From: Candidatus Rokuibacteriota bacterium
GTDB lineage: Bacteria; Methylomirabilota; Methylomirabilia; Rokubacteriales; CSP1-6
DNA length: 64,000 nucleotides
NCBI GenBank assembly: GCA_016184125.1
Contig: JACPDG010000040.1
Span: forward strand, 1-64,000
Reading direction: 5' to 3'
Positions 17,301-25,195 of this stretch are shown in pieces; positions within the stretch are counted from its first letter, which is position 1; each line of letters begins with the position of its first letter. The notes below the pieces were generated by a model, which was not told where the DNA came from, searched no databases, and saw only the letters and a program-made list of their open reading frames with translations. Position numbers and translations under genes: made by a program.

Positions 17301-17777
17301 CGCCGTCGGGAACGTCGACGACTTCGCGACCGGGTCGTCGCCGGCGATCGCAAGCACGCCGCCGTACGGGCCGACGCCGGCGAAGTTCGCGTGACGGAAG
17401 AGGTCGCCGGTCCGGTCGACACCCGGCGCCTTGCCGTACCACATTCCGAGCACGCCGTCGTACCTCGGCTTCGGGAACGCGCGCGAGAGCTGCCCGCCCC
17501 ACACGACCGTGGCGCCGAGCTCCTCGTTGACCCCGGGAATGAAGTGCACGTTGTGCTCGGCGAGCAACGCCGCGTTTCGCTGCACGTTCAGGTCGAACCC
17601 GCCGAGCGGCGAGCCGGGGTATCCCGAGATCACGGTCGCCGTGTCGAGGCCGCGCCGTCGATCGGCACGGTGCTGGTCGATGGGCAGCCGCACCAGCGCC
17701 TGGATCCCCGACAGGAAGATGCGACCGGATTGGGCGACGTACTTCGAGTCCAGGGACAGGTCGTGCGTGTGCCTCAT
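14307..17777 (-). CDS. Indolepyruvate:ferredoxin oxidoreductase, fused large form
   Basis: This 1156-residue protein oxidatively decarboxylates aryl-pyruvates (from aromatic amino acids) to acyl-CoA with ferredoxin reduction. The N-terminal pyrimidine-type domain has YPGSPLGGFD. A middle TPP domain reads CSGCPHNRSTVVPEG and GIGCHSMAM. A Cys-rich segment (CEGCGDCGVKSNCMS, then CNKDYSCLAGDCPSF) fits Fe-S binding. A gamma-type Rossmann domain has GIGGTGVVTANQ, and the C-terminus is DUF6537-like. The fused architecture matches the large single-chain enzymes. GGGGAGG precedes the ATG. It is the last gene of the SBP-egtB-ior operon, 18 bp after the egtB stop. Confidence 0.92.
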   Translation of the reverse strand: MRHTHDLSLDSKYVAQSGRIFLSGIQALVRLPIDQHRADRRRGLDTATVISGYPGSPLGGFDLNVQRNAALLAEHNVHFIPGVNEELGATVVWGGQLSRAFPKPRYDGVLGMWYGKAPGVDRTGDLFRHANFAGVGPYGGVLAIAGDDPVAKSSTFPTASELAFYDLMFPVLFPGNVQEVLDLGRLGFELSRYSGCWVAFKIVTNVSDEVGTAEVAPERISIVDPGFEYDGKPWRATHGMVKFPPWGLQMERELFYGRIEAAKAFAAANHVNEISVDTPGAWLGVTAAGKTYYDLREALRALGLDDAALRRHGIRLLHLRMLFPLPPGLVREFARGLEELLVIEEKRSFVEMQMRDVLIDEAVHPRVIGKRDERGDVLVPADGELDADRIALILARRLERRISPPSITAHAALLEALRERPAPVTLARQSYFCSGCPHNRSTVVPEGSLAGGGIGCHSMAMTMDRRTVSLTQMGGEGVHWVGAAPFTEVTHFFQNLGDGTFCHSGSLAIRQAATARVNITFKILYNGTVAMTGGQNAAGALTVPDLTRLLQAEGVARVLVVADEPDKYAKRARWAPGVDVWHRDRLDEAQRVLRDTPGVTVLVYDQHCAAEKRRLRKRGRLADPDRRVLINEAVCEGCGDCGVKSNCMSVQPVDTELGRKTQIHQSSCNKDYSCLAGDCPSFVTFTPRGRRAFPGRRSVPDGVELPEPTLRVPRDAHLVMTGIGGTGVVTANQILGTAALLDGRHVRGLDQTGLSQKGGPVVSHLKISDAPPDFGSKVGIGGADCYLGFDILVATAPTNLDRARPERTVAVVSTTEIPTGAMVSSPDVRFPDPGGLVATINRVTRKDDNVFLDAVALAEALFDNHMMANPIVLGAAYQAGAIPVSAASIEAAIALNGVSVDANTEAFRAGRRAVADPAWTATLARPRLGAVSLGSGVAISEGARRLVDASGATGQLRRLLESRVPEIEAYQDLGYAREYTEVVARVAAAEHAAVPGQTRLAEAVARSLFKLMAYKDEYEVARLHLAANPARTLEREYPDGVELRYHLRPPLLRALGVRRKVAAGRWIEPLFGLLVRWRRLRGTPLDPFGHAAVRRVERALIAEYRGLVERAVATLSPETHERAVKLAGLPDLVRGYEDVKLRGVQRFREEARKLGF

Positions 17778-17795
17778 GGTCCCTCCCCGGCGACT

Positions 17796-19073
17796 CTACA
17801 GCGCCACGGTGCGGAAGCCCGCGAAGATGTTCCGGCGCTGCGGCTTGAAGAAGTTCCGGTACGTCGGCCTGACCAGTCGCGACCGCGTCGTCCAGCAGCC
17901 GCCGCGCAGCACCTTCTTGTGCCCGAAGTAGGGCTCCGAGTACTCCTTGTACGGATCGGCAACGAACCCGGGATACGGGTGGAAGGTGTCGGCCAGCCAC
18001 TCCCACGCGTTGCCGAGCATCTGCCGGCACCCGAACGCGCTGTCCCCGGCGGGCAGCGCGCGCACGTCGATGGTCCAGCCCGCGCGGTAGTCGAGGTTCG
18101 CGCGGTCGGGCGCCGGCAGGTCGTCGCCCCACGGGAACCGGCGCTTCCGGCCGGTGATGCCACCGCGGTCCGCGGCTGGCTCCGCGGTCGCGGCCATCTC
18201 CCACTCGGCTTCCGTCGGCAGTCGCCGGTGCGCCCAGCGGCAGTACGCTTCCGCCTCCCACCAGTTCACGCACACGACGGGATGCCAGGACTCGAGCGGC
18301 ATCACCAGGTGGAACCGGTGCTGGTACCAGCTGCCGTCGTGGCGGCACCAGAACAGCGGGTGCTCCACCCTCGCGCGGCGCCGCCAGTCCCAGCCGCGAC
18401 GGCTCCACAGCCCCCGGCGCCGATAGCCGCCGTCCTCGACGAACGCGAGGAACTCGGCGTTCGTCACCGGCGTCGCGGAGATCGAGAACGACGCCACCTC
18501 GACCGGGTGCGCCCACTTCTCGTTGTCGAACACGAACGGCTCGTCGCGCTCCGAGCCGAGCACGAACGTTCCGCCGGGGACCGTGACGTCGTGAGGCCGG
18601 TAGGCAAGGTCGACCGGTGGCGCGGCCGAGGCGGGATCGGTCATGGAGAGCTTCGGCTGGTCGTAGCCGAGCGTGTGCAGGACGAGCGTGAGGTTCTCCG
18701 CGTGCATGTCCTCGTGCAGCGCGGCCAGCGTGGAGAAGTAGACGTCGTCCGCGGTCGGCTCGCCGCGCTCGAGCCGCGCGAGGCTCCGCCGCAAGACCTC
18801 GCTGATGTACGCCTGCGTTTCGCCGCGTGACGGAAACGCGTGCTGCCACCGGAGCTTGTACGAGACGTTGAACGCGTCGTAGATGCCGTCGGCGCCGGGG
18901 AGCAGCGGCGGCGCGCCGTCGAGCCGCCGCAGCAGCCAGTACTCCTGGAACCACCCGACGTGCCCCATCTCCCAGATGGGCGGCTCGAGGAAGTGGCCCT
19001 CGGCGCCGAGCATGCGCCCGTCCGGCACGCTGTCGAGGAGCTCCATCTCGACGCGGCGCGCGTCGGCGAGCAC
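17796..19073 (-). CDS. egtB: EgtB-like nonheme-iron sulfoxide synthase (or SenA-type selenoneine synthase)
   Basis: A DinB-like N-terminal domain carries the three expected iron-ligand histidines: one in WEMGHVGWFQEYW and two in ALHEDMHAEN. An FGE-sulfatase C-terminal domain follows (VPGGTFVLGSERDEPFVFDNE, RLPTEAEWEMAA, MLGNAWEW, VLRGGCW, NIFAGFRTV). The reaction would be O2-dependent C-S (or C-Se) bond formation on hercynine. The start is uncertain: homology seems to extend a few residues beyond the GTG at 19073, which is chosen because GCGGAG lies 8 nt upstream. There is no ATG until 19046. No egtD or senB neighbour is seen, so EgtB versus SenA is open. Confidence 0.82.
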   Translation of the reverse strand: MLADARRVEMELLDSVPDGRMLGAEGHFLEPPIWEMGHVGWFQEYWLLRRLDGAPPLLPGADGIYDAFNVSYKLRWQHAFPSRGETQAYISEVLRRSLARLERGEPTADDVYFSTLAALHEDMHAENLTLVLHTLGYDQPKLSMTDPASAAPPVDLAYRPHDVTVPGGTFVLGSERDEPFVFDNEKWAHPVEVASFSISATPVTNAEFLAFVEDGGYRRRGLWSRRGWDWRRRARVEHPLFWCRHDGSWYQHRFHLVMPLESWHPVVCVNWWEAEAYCRWAHRRLPTEAEWEMAATAEPAADRGGITGRKRRFPWGDDLPAPDRANLDYRAGWTIDVRALPAGDSAFGCRQMLGNAWEWLADTFHPYPGFVADPYKEYSEPYFGHKKVLRGGCWTTRSRLVRPTYRNFFKPQRRNIFAGFRTVAL

Positions 19074-19120
19074 GGCGGCGAGCTCCGCCGCGCTGATACG
19101 AGGACGCAGCGGCGGAGCCC

Positions 19121-20704
19121 CTACTTCGCGACGATCGCGAGCGGGTAGAGATCCACCTCGCCCGTGAACCGCACCGGGCTGAACACGAAGCCCTGCACGT
19201 GATCGCGCACGCCCCAGCGGCGGTTGGCGAGCATGCCGAAGATCTCGGGCGCGTCCGCCGCGACCCGCTTCTGGATCTCGGCGTAGAGCGGCGCGCGCTC
19301 CTCCCACTTCGCGATCGATCGGGCCCGCTCGATCAGCTTCCACACCTCGTCGTTCTGGTAGAAGTGCGAGCCGTAGTACTTGCCCCACGAGCCACGGTGG
19401 TACTGGTACGCGACCGCGTCCGGATCGGTCGAGACTGGCGTCGTGAACACCGCGATGAGGTCCGGCGACGTCTCGACCTTCGCGGCGCGCGCGACCATGT
19501 TGGGCCAGGTGAGCGGCACCATCTTCACCTTGATGTTCAGCTTCGCCAGGTTGTCGATGAGCACGAGGCCCATCTTCCGCTCTTCCTCGAGGCCCTGGAC
19601 GTAGACGTACTCGAGCTCCACGCCGCCCTGCGGATTCGCGGACTTCGCCAGGAGCTCCTTCGCCTTCGCGAGGTCCTGCCGGTAGAAGCCCGGCACGTCG
19701 ATGTGCCCGCGCGTCGCGTGGGGGAAGGGGCTCGTCTGGAGCTTCGCGTGGCCGTTGTAGATCTTGATCAGCGAGTCGTAGTCGAACGCCCAGGACAGCG
19801 CCTTGCGGAAGTTCGGATCCTTCGTCGCGCCCCTCTGGGTGTTCATCTTGAGCCCGAACGTCGTCATGCCCGGGTGGTTCTGCACGACGACGCCGGGCAT
19901 CTTCGCGACCTGGTCCCAGTCGTCGGACGTGAGGCCCTCGACGATGTCGAACTCGCCGCGGAGCAGTCCGGCGCGTTGCGCCGCGGCCTCCCGCACGATC
20001 TTGTAGATCACGCCGCCGACACGGTCCTTCGACGGCCAGCCCTTCCAGTAGCCGTCGACCGCCTCGATCTCGTAGAGCGTGCCGAGCTGCCAGCGCTTGA
20101 TGCGGAACGGTCCGCTGCCCGCCGCGTTGGTCGTGAGCCACTTCTGGCCCATGTCGCCGCCCTGCTCGTTCGCCAAGACCTGCTTCGGGTTCATGACGTA
20201 CCACCACGCCAGGAACGACAGGAACGGCGCGTACGGCCGCGTCAGCGTGAAGCGGATCGTGTGGCCGTCGACGACCTGGATGCCGTCCTCCTTGAGGAAG
20301 TCGGACAGCATCCACGCCGGACCCTGGTTCAGCTTGAGCGTCCGCGCGAACGACCAGCGCACGGCTTCCGCCGTCACCGGGTCCCCCGTGTGGAACTTCG
20401 CGTGCTTCGCGAGGTGGAACGTCCAGGTCTTCGCGTCGAGGCTCGACTCCCAGCGCTCGGCGAGCCACGGGACGATCTCCGGGGGGTTGCCGACGTACTT
20501 CACGAGCGCGTCGTAGAGCGACTGCTGCATCATCCGGATCGACCAGTCGTACTTGATCGACGGGTCGATCGTCGGCACTTCCTGGCGTCCCGCGAACACG
20601 AGGATCTTCTTGTCGCCGACGCGCTCGAACGCGCCGGCCGGGGTGCCGGCGAGCGCGGCAATCAGCGTGATGGCGACGGCGGTCGCGATCGTGCGGATGG
20701 TCAT
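19121..20704 (-). CDS. ABC-type peptide/nickel substrate-binding protein (SBP family 5)
   Basis: The 527-residue periplasmic protein has a clear signal peptide (MTIRTIATAVAITLIAALAG, cleavage near AGA). Family 5 features follow: TIDPSIKYDWSIRMMQQSLYDALV, PWLAERWESSLDAKTWTFHL, FHTGDPVTAEAVRWSF and the late FRKALSWAFDYD. GGAGG lies 7 nt before the ATG. No permease or ATPase genes are next to it, so it either recruits a transporter encoded elsewhere or is an orphan. It is the first gene of a minus-strand operon with egtB and the indolepyruvate oxidoreductase, which suggests import of a nitrogen or sulfur compound. Confidence 0.9.
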   Translation of the reverse strand: MTIRTIATAVAITLIAALAGTPAGAFERVGDKKILVFAGRQEVPTIDPSIKYDWSIRMMQQSLYDALVKYVGNPPEIVPWLAERWESSLDAKTWTFHLAKHAKFHTGDPVTAEAVRWSFARTLKLNQGPAWMLSDFLKEDGIQVVDGHTIRFTLTRPYAPFLSFLAWWYVMNPKQVLANEQGGDMGQKWLTTNAAGSGPFRIKRWQLGTLYEIEAVDGYWKGWPSKDRVGGVIYKIVREAAAQRAGLLRGEFDIVEGLTSDDWDQVAKMPGVVVQNHPGMTTFGLKMNTQRGATKDPNFRKALSWAFDYDSLIKIYNGHAKLQTSPFPHATRGHIDVPGFYRQDLAKAKELLAKSANPQGGVELEYVYVQGLEEERKMGLVLIDNLAKLNIKVKMVPLTWPNMVARAAKVETSPDLIAVFTTPVSTDPDAVAYQYHRGSWGKYYGSHFYQNDEVWKLIERARSIAKWEERAPLYAEIQKRVAADAPEIFGMLANRRWGVRDHVQGFVFSPVRFTGEVDLYPLAIVAK

Positions 20705-20867
20705 CGATGGGCCTCCATGACGCCGGTGAGCGGCGGTCGCGAGCAATCTCCGACGAACCATAACACCGGCCGGCGGCGCAGGGAACGGCCGGCGTCGAGC
20801 GGACGTGCCCTCCGGCCCGGCGCGCTGGTTGCGCGACCCGCGGCCGCACGGTAGGCTCCAACGGTTC

Positions 20868-22052
20868 ATGGCCTCGCTCCGCGCCCTCTCCATCCAGGAC
20901 ATCGAGTCGCTCGCCATCGGCGCGTGGATCCTCGGCACCGGCGGCGGCGGGAGCCCGTATTACGGGTTGCTGAACATGCGCCGGCTGTACGGCGAGGGCG
21001 TCCGCGTGGGGCTGCTGGACGCCGCGGCGCTGGCCGACGACGACCTCGTCGCGGTCGTCTCCCAGATGGGCGCGCCGCTCGTCGGCCAGGAGCGCCTGAC
21101 CGATCCGCGCACCATCGCCCGCGCCGTCACGATGATGGAGGAGTACCTCGGCACGACGTTCCGGGCCGTCATGGCGGTCGAGATCGGGGGCTCGAATGCC
21201 ATCCAGCCGCTCATGGCGGCCGCGCTGCTGAACCGACCTGTCGTCGATGCCGACGCGATGGGCCGCGCGTTTCCGGAAGCGCAGATGACGAGCTTCGCGA
21301 TCCACGACCTCCCGATGGCGCCGTTGACGCTGGCCGACATCCGGGACAACTCGGTCATCGTGCAGCGCGCCGCGAGCTGGAAGTGGATGGAGCGCCTGTC
21401 GCGCAAGGTCTGCGTGGAGGTCGGGTCGATCGCGGCCACGTGCAAGGCGCCGCGCACCGGCAAGGACGTGAAGGACTGCGCGATCCTGGGCACGACGTCG
21501 AAGGCCATCCGCATCGGCCAGGCGGTGCAGGACGCCAGACGCGCCCATCGCGACCCCGTCGAGGCGGTGCTCGCGGCGGAGGGCGGGCTGCTGCTCTTCG
21601 GCGGCAAGGTGCAGGACGTGAGCCGGCGCACGACCGAGGGCTTCCTGCGGGGCCGCGCGGTCCTCGAGGGGCTCGATGAGCTCAAGGGCCAGCGGTTCGA
21701 GCTCGCGTTCCAGAACGAGTTCGCGGTCGGCTGGCTCGACGAGGTCCCGCGGGTGATGACGCCCGATCTCATCTGCGTGATGGACAGCGTGTCCGGCGAG
21801 GCGGTCGGCACGGAGACCCTGCGCTACGGCCAGCGCGTGCGGGTGATCGCGTTGCCCGCGCCGCCGGTGCTGATGACGCCGAAGGGGCTGGAGCACGTGG
21901 GGCCGCGCGCGTTCGGGTACGACCTCGAGTTCCGGAGCGTGTTTTCCCCGGAGGGGGGCTTTTCCTCGGATGCGGGCTCCGCCCCCCTTCCGAACCTCCC
22001 CCCGCGATTGCGCGGGCAAAGCCCGCGCTCGAACGCGGACCGATCGCCGTGA
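20868..22052 (+). CDS. DUF917 family protein (S-methyl-thiohydantoin desulfurase-like)
   Basis: The 394-residue protein matches DUF917: LGTGGGGSPYYGLLNMRR near the N-terminus, AVEIGGSNAIQPLMAAALL, VVDADAMGRAFPEAQM and MTPDLICVMDSVSGEAVGTE. Family members usually sit beside hydantoinase-type genes, as here, and are thought to act on hydantoin-like rings. The last 38 or so residues after FGYDLEF are Pro/Ser/Arg-rich, look non-homologous and include a perfect hairpin at 22010-22028. The stop overlaps the next GTG as GTGA. The start at 20868 is the ATG closest to the family N-terminus. Confidence 0.88.
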   Translation: MASLRALSIQDIESLAIGAWILGTGGGGSPYYGLLNMRRLYGEGVRVGLLDAAALADDDLVAVVSQMGAPLVGQERLTDPRTIARAVTMMEEYLGTTFRAVMAVEIGGSNAIQPLMAAALLNRPVVDADAMGRAFPEAQMTSFAIHDLPMAPLTLADIRDNSVIVQRAASWKWMERLSRKVCVEVGSIAATCKAPRTGKDVKDCAILGTTSKAIRIGQAVQDARRAHRDPVEAVLAAEGGLLLFGGKVQDVSRRTTEGFLRGRAVLEGLDELKGQRFELAFQNEFAVGWLDEVPRVMTPDLICVMDSVSGEAVGTETLRYGQRVRVIALPAPPVLMTPKGLEHVGPRAFGYDLEFRSVFSPEGGFSSDAGSAPLPNLPPRLRGQSPRSNADRSP

Positions 22053-23704
22053 AGCGGATCGGAATCGACGTCGGCGGCACCAATACCGATGCTGTGCTGC
22101 TGGATGGCACTCGCGTGGTGCAGACGGTCAAGACGCCGACCACCGAGGACGTGACCACGGGTATCACCCGCGCACTCCGCGACGTGCTGGAGCAGTCGCA
22201 CGTCGATCACCGCCGGATCGATGCGGTCATGATCGGCACCACCCACTTCACCAATGCGGTCGTGCAGCGGCGTGGCCTCACCCGCGTCGCCGCCGTTCGC
22301 ATCGGGTTGCCGGCCAGCGCCTCCCTGCCGCCGTTCGCCGACTGGCCGGACGACCTCGCGTCCATCGTCCGCGGCGAGGTCTTCATGCTCGAGGGCGGGC
22401 ACGAGTACGACGGCCGTCCCATCGTCCCGTTCGACGCGCGCGGCATGCGCGACGTCGCCCGCCGCATCCGCGTCGCCGGCCTGCGCGCCGTCGGGATCGC
22501 GTCGGTCTTCTCGCCGCTCAACCCGTCCTGCGAGGACGCCGCGGCCGCGATCCTCCGCGAGGAGTGCCCCGACGTCGCGATCACGCGCTCGCACGACCTC
22601 GGACGGATCGGCCTGCTCGAGCGCGAGAACGTCGCCTTGCTCAACGCGTGCCTGCTCGACCTCGCGCGGAAGACGGCGCGCGCGTTCACCGAGGCGCTGC
22701 GCGGGAGCGGGCTCGCGGTACCGCTCTACCTCACGCAGAACGACGGAACGGTGATGGTGGCCGACGTCGCCGAACGCTTCCCCGTCTACAGCTTCGCGTC
22801 CGGTCCGACGAACAGCATGCGCGGCGCCGCGTTCCTGTCGGGCCTGCACGACGCCCTGGTCATCGACGTCGGCGGCACCACGACGGACATCGGCTGCCTG
22901 CGTCACGGCTTCCCGCGGGAGGCGAACAACGTCGTGGCGGTCGGTGGCGTCCGGACGCTGTTCCGCATGCCGGACCTGCTGTCGCTCGGCCTCGGCGGTG
23001 GCTCGCTGGTGCGCCCGGAGCCGCTCGCGATCGGTCCGGTGAGCGTGGGCTACCAGCTCACCGAGCGCGGGATGGTGTTCGGCGGCAGCGAGCTGACCGC
23101 GACGGACGTCGCGGTCGCGGCCGGCCTCGTGGATCTCGGCGACCGCGCACGCGTCACGTCGCTGCCCGCGGAACTCGTGAAGTCGTGTATCGCCCGGATG
23201 TCCGCGATGATCGACGAGGGTGTGGACCGGATGAAGACCGACGCCTCCGAGATGCCGCTGATCGCGGTCGGCGGCGGCTGCTTTCTCGTGCCGTCGAGCC
23301 TGGCCGGGATCTCGGAGGTCGTGCACGTGCCGCATCAGGCGGTGGCGAATGCCGTCGGCGCCGCGATCGCCCAGGTCAGCGGCGAGGCCGATCAGATCTT
23401 CCAGGGAATGACGCGCGACGAGGCCATCGCGGAGGCGAAGCGGCTCGCGGAGGACAAGGCGGTCGCTGCCGGCGCTGACCCGAGCCGCTTGAAGGTCGTC
23501 GAGGTCGAGGACCTGCCGATCGCGTACCTTCCCGGGAACTCGTTGCGCACGCGTGTCAGGGTCGTCGGCGACATCGCCTCGGTGCCGGCGGAGCGTTGGG
23601 ACCGTGAAGGATCGGGGCATCGCGGGCCGTCCCGGGTTCCACGGGTGCGTCCGCGCACCCCCCGGGACGGCTCCGAGCGCGGGGGGCTTGGGGGGCTTCG
23701 ATAG
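22049..23704 (+). CDS. Hydantoinase/oxoprolinase family protein (HyuA N-terminal type)
   Basis: The 551-residue protein shows the ASKHA-like fold of HyuA/oxoprolinase: IGIDVGGTNTDAVLLD at the start, GTTHFTNAVVQR, FASGPTNSMRGAAFLSG, VIDVGGTTTDIG and GLGGGSLVRPE. These enzymes use ATP to open hydantoin or 5-oxoproline rings. It is coupled to DUF917 by GTGA. The last 25 or so residues (from about 23610) are translated from the intergenic repeat, and the TAG stop lies within the repeat's GATAG sequence. The original 3' end has probably been replaced. Confidence 0.88.
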   Translation: MKRIGIDVGGTNTDAVLLDGTRVVQTVKTPTTEDVTTGITRALRDVLEQSHVDHRRIDAVMIGTTHFTNAVVQRRGLTRVAAVRIGLPASASLPPFADWPDDLASIVRGEVFMLEGGHEYDGRPIVPFDARGMRDVARRIRVAGLRAVGIASVFSPLNPSCEDAAAAILREECPDVAITRSHDLGRIGLLERENVALLNACLLDLARKTARAFTEALRGSGLAVPLYLTQNDGTVMVADVAERFPVYSFASGPTNSMRGAAFLSGLHDALVIDVGGTTTDIGCLRHGFPREANNVVAVGGVRTLFRMPDLLSLGLGGGSLVRPEPLAIGPVSVGYQLTERGMVFGGSELTATDVAVAAGLVDLGDRARVTSLPAELVKSCIARMSAMIDEGVDRMKTDASEMPLIAVGGGCFLVPSSLAGISEVVHVPHQAVANAVGAAIAQVSGEADQIFQGMTRDEAIAEAKRLAEDKAVAAGADPSRLKVVEVEDLPIAYLPGNSLRTRVRVVGDIASVPAERWDREGSGHRGPSRVPRVRPRTPRDGSERGGLGGLR

Positions 23705-23713
23705 TCCCCCCAA
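23613..23713. repeat. GC-rich hairpin repeat, copy A
   Basis: It contains an outer inverted repeat (CCGTCCCGGG...CCCGGGACGG), an inner one (GGTGCG-TCC-CGCACC type), the GAGCGCGGGGGG tract and a distal GGGGGGCTTCGATAGTCCCC hairpin. The G-rich strand is plus. It overlaps the 3' end of the hydantoinase gene and abuts the GNAT-like gene. Confidence 0.75.
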
Positions 23714-23723
23714 TGAATGTCGG

Positions 23724-24479
23724 ATGGCCTTCACGCTGCACACGCTCGCGCAGCGCCCGGAAGTGGAGCCGCACATCGACCGGCTCGCGGAGGTCTGCTG
23801 GCCGCGATTTCTCCGGCAACACGACGACCTCGGCCTGGGCGAGCACTGGCCGGACCTCTTCACGACCTTCGCCGACTTCCAGTTCGTCCTGCGCGAGCCA
23901 GGCGGTCGTGTGGTGGCCGCCGGGCAAAGCGTGCCGTTCGTGTGGGACGGGACGGCGGCGGACCTGCCGGAGAGCCTGGCGGATATCGTCGGGCGTGCCC
24001 GCCGTGACCGGAAGGCGGGCCGGACGCCGACCGCGCTCTCGGCGGTCGCGGCGCTCGTCGACCCGTTCGAGCGGGGCAAAGGCGTGAGCGCCGAGGTGAT
24101 CCGAGCGATGACCGCGCTCGCCTCCGTCCACCGCATCGGGACGCTGGTCGCTCCGGTGCGTCCGACACTGAAGGCGAGCTATCCGCTCGTCGACATGGAG
24201 CGGTACGTCCGGTGGCGCCGCGACGACGGGCTGTCGCTCGACCCGTGGCTGCGCGTGCACGAGCGGCTGGGGGCCGGGATCGTGCGCATTGCGCCGTGCA
24301 CGCTCCGCATCACCGGCACGGTGCAGGAATGGGAGGAGTGGACGGGCATGGCGTTTCCGGACACCGGACCGTACGTCGTCCCCGGAGCGCTCCAGCCCGT
24401 CCAGATCGATCGCGAGAAGGACGACGGCCGCTACGACGACCCGAACGTGTGGATGCTGCACAAGGGAGTGTCGCGATGA
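23724..24479 (+). CDS. GNAT-like acyltransferase-fold protein
   Basis: The 251-residue protein begins MAFTLHTLAQRPEVEPHIDR and contains features reminiscent of a GNAT fold: FQFVLREPGGRVVAAGQSVP, a gap, then ALVDPFERGKGVSAEVIRAM in the place of the acyl-CoA-binding loop. Later segments (TLVAPVRPTLKASYPLVDME, RYVRWRRDDG) resemble transferase-annotated proteins found near hydantoinase genes. The start has no strong ribosome site, and the copy A repeat ends just upstream. Its stop overlaps the AroM-like start as ATGA. Substrate unknown. Confidence 0.65.
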   Translation: MAFTLHTLAQRPEVEPHIDRLAEVCWPRFLRQHDDLGLGEHWPDLFTTFADFQFVLREPGGRVVAAGQSVPFVWDGTAADLPESLADIVGRARRDRKAGRTPTALSAVAALVDPFERGKGVSAEVIRAMTALASVHRIGTLVAPVRPTLKASYPLVDMERYVRWRRDDGLSLDPWLRVHERLGAGIVRIAPCTLRITGTVQEWEEWTGMAFPDTGPYVVPGALQPVQIDREKDDGRYDDPNVWMLHKGVSR

Positions 24480-25195
24480 AGGCCAGGGTCGGCATGGTCA
24501 CGATCGGTCAGGCGCCACGGGTCGACGTGGTGCCCGAGATGGCGGACCTGATGGGGCCGGGCGTGGACATCGTCGAGCGCGGCGCGCTGGACGGGCTCAC
24601 GTCGCCGCAGATCGCGGCGCTCGCTCCCGGGGAAGGCGACGGCGTGCTGGTGACGCGCCTGGCCGACGGCACCGCCGTGTTCCTCGGCAAGCGCGCCGTC
24701 ACGCCGCGCGTGCAGGCGAAGATCGCCGAGCTCGAGGGGGACGGTGTCGACATGATCGTGCTGCTGTGCACCGGGACGTTCGAGGGGCTCCTGGCGACAC
24801 GGCCGCTCGTCGAGCCCGACAAGGTGCTCCTCGGCGTGCTCCGCGGCGTGCGCTTCGCGGGCCGCCTCGGGGTGCTCACACCGTCCGAGCGGCACGTGTC
24901 GCAGACGCAGGCGCGGTGGCGCGGGTGCGGCTTCGATGCCGTCGTCGTGGCCGCGTCACCGTACGGCGCGTCCGAGCCCGCGGCCGCGCCACGGACCTGC
25001 GCCGATGCCCACGGTGCGGTCTCCGTCGCCGGCGCGGTCAGCGCGTTCCGCGCCGGTGGCGTGGGTCTCGTGCTCCTCGATTGCATGGGCTTCAGGAGAG
25101 ACGCACGCGAGCACCTGCGCCAGGCGCTCGGCGTTCCGGTCGTCGTCGCGAACCTGCTCGTGGCCCGTGTCGTCGCGGAGATGGTCGGAGCATGA
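24476..25195 (+). CDS. AroM-like protein (Asp/Glu racemase-type fold)
   Basis: The 239-residue protein matches the AroM family: VGMVTIGQAPRVDVVPEM, VDIVERGALDGLT, MIVLLCTGTFEGL and a C-terminal LLDCMGFRRDAREHLR. AroM was named from the E. coli aroL-aroM operon, but its activity is unknown and the fold is racemase-like. Here it lies between the GNAT-like gene and a peptidase-E-like gene, with ATGA overlaps on both sides, in the hydantoinase cluster. That context argues for amino-acid or hydantoin catabolism, not shikimate metabolism. Confidence 0.85.
   Translation: MKARVGMVTIGQAPRVDVVPEMADLMGPGVDIVERGALDGLTSPQIAALAPGEGDGVLVTRLADGTAVFLGKRAVTPRVQAKIAELEGDGVDMIVLLCTGTFEGLLATRPLVEPDKVLLGVLRGVRFAGRLGVLTPSERHVSQTQARWRGCGFDAVVVAASPYGASEPAAAPRTCADAHGAVSVAGAVSAFRAGGVGLVLLDCMGFRRDAREHLRQALGVPVVVANLLVARVVAEMVGA

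Noticed and set aside
15183-18954. Very long open frames antisense or out of frame to the indolepyruvate oxidoreductase and egtB
   Set aside because: They are GC-driven shadows rich in Arg, Ala and His with no recognisable motif. The opposing frame has complete enzyme domains.
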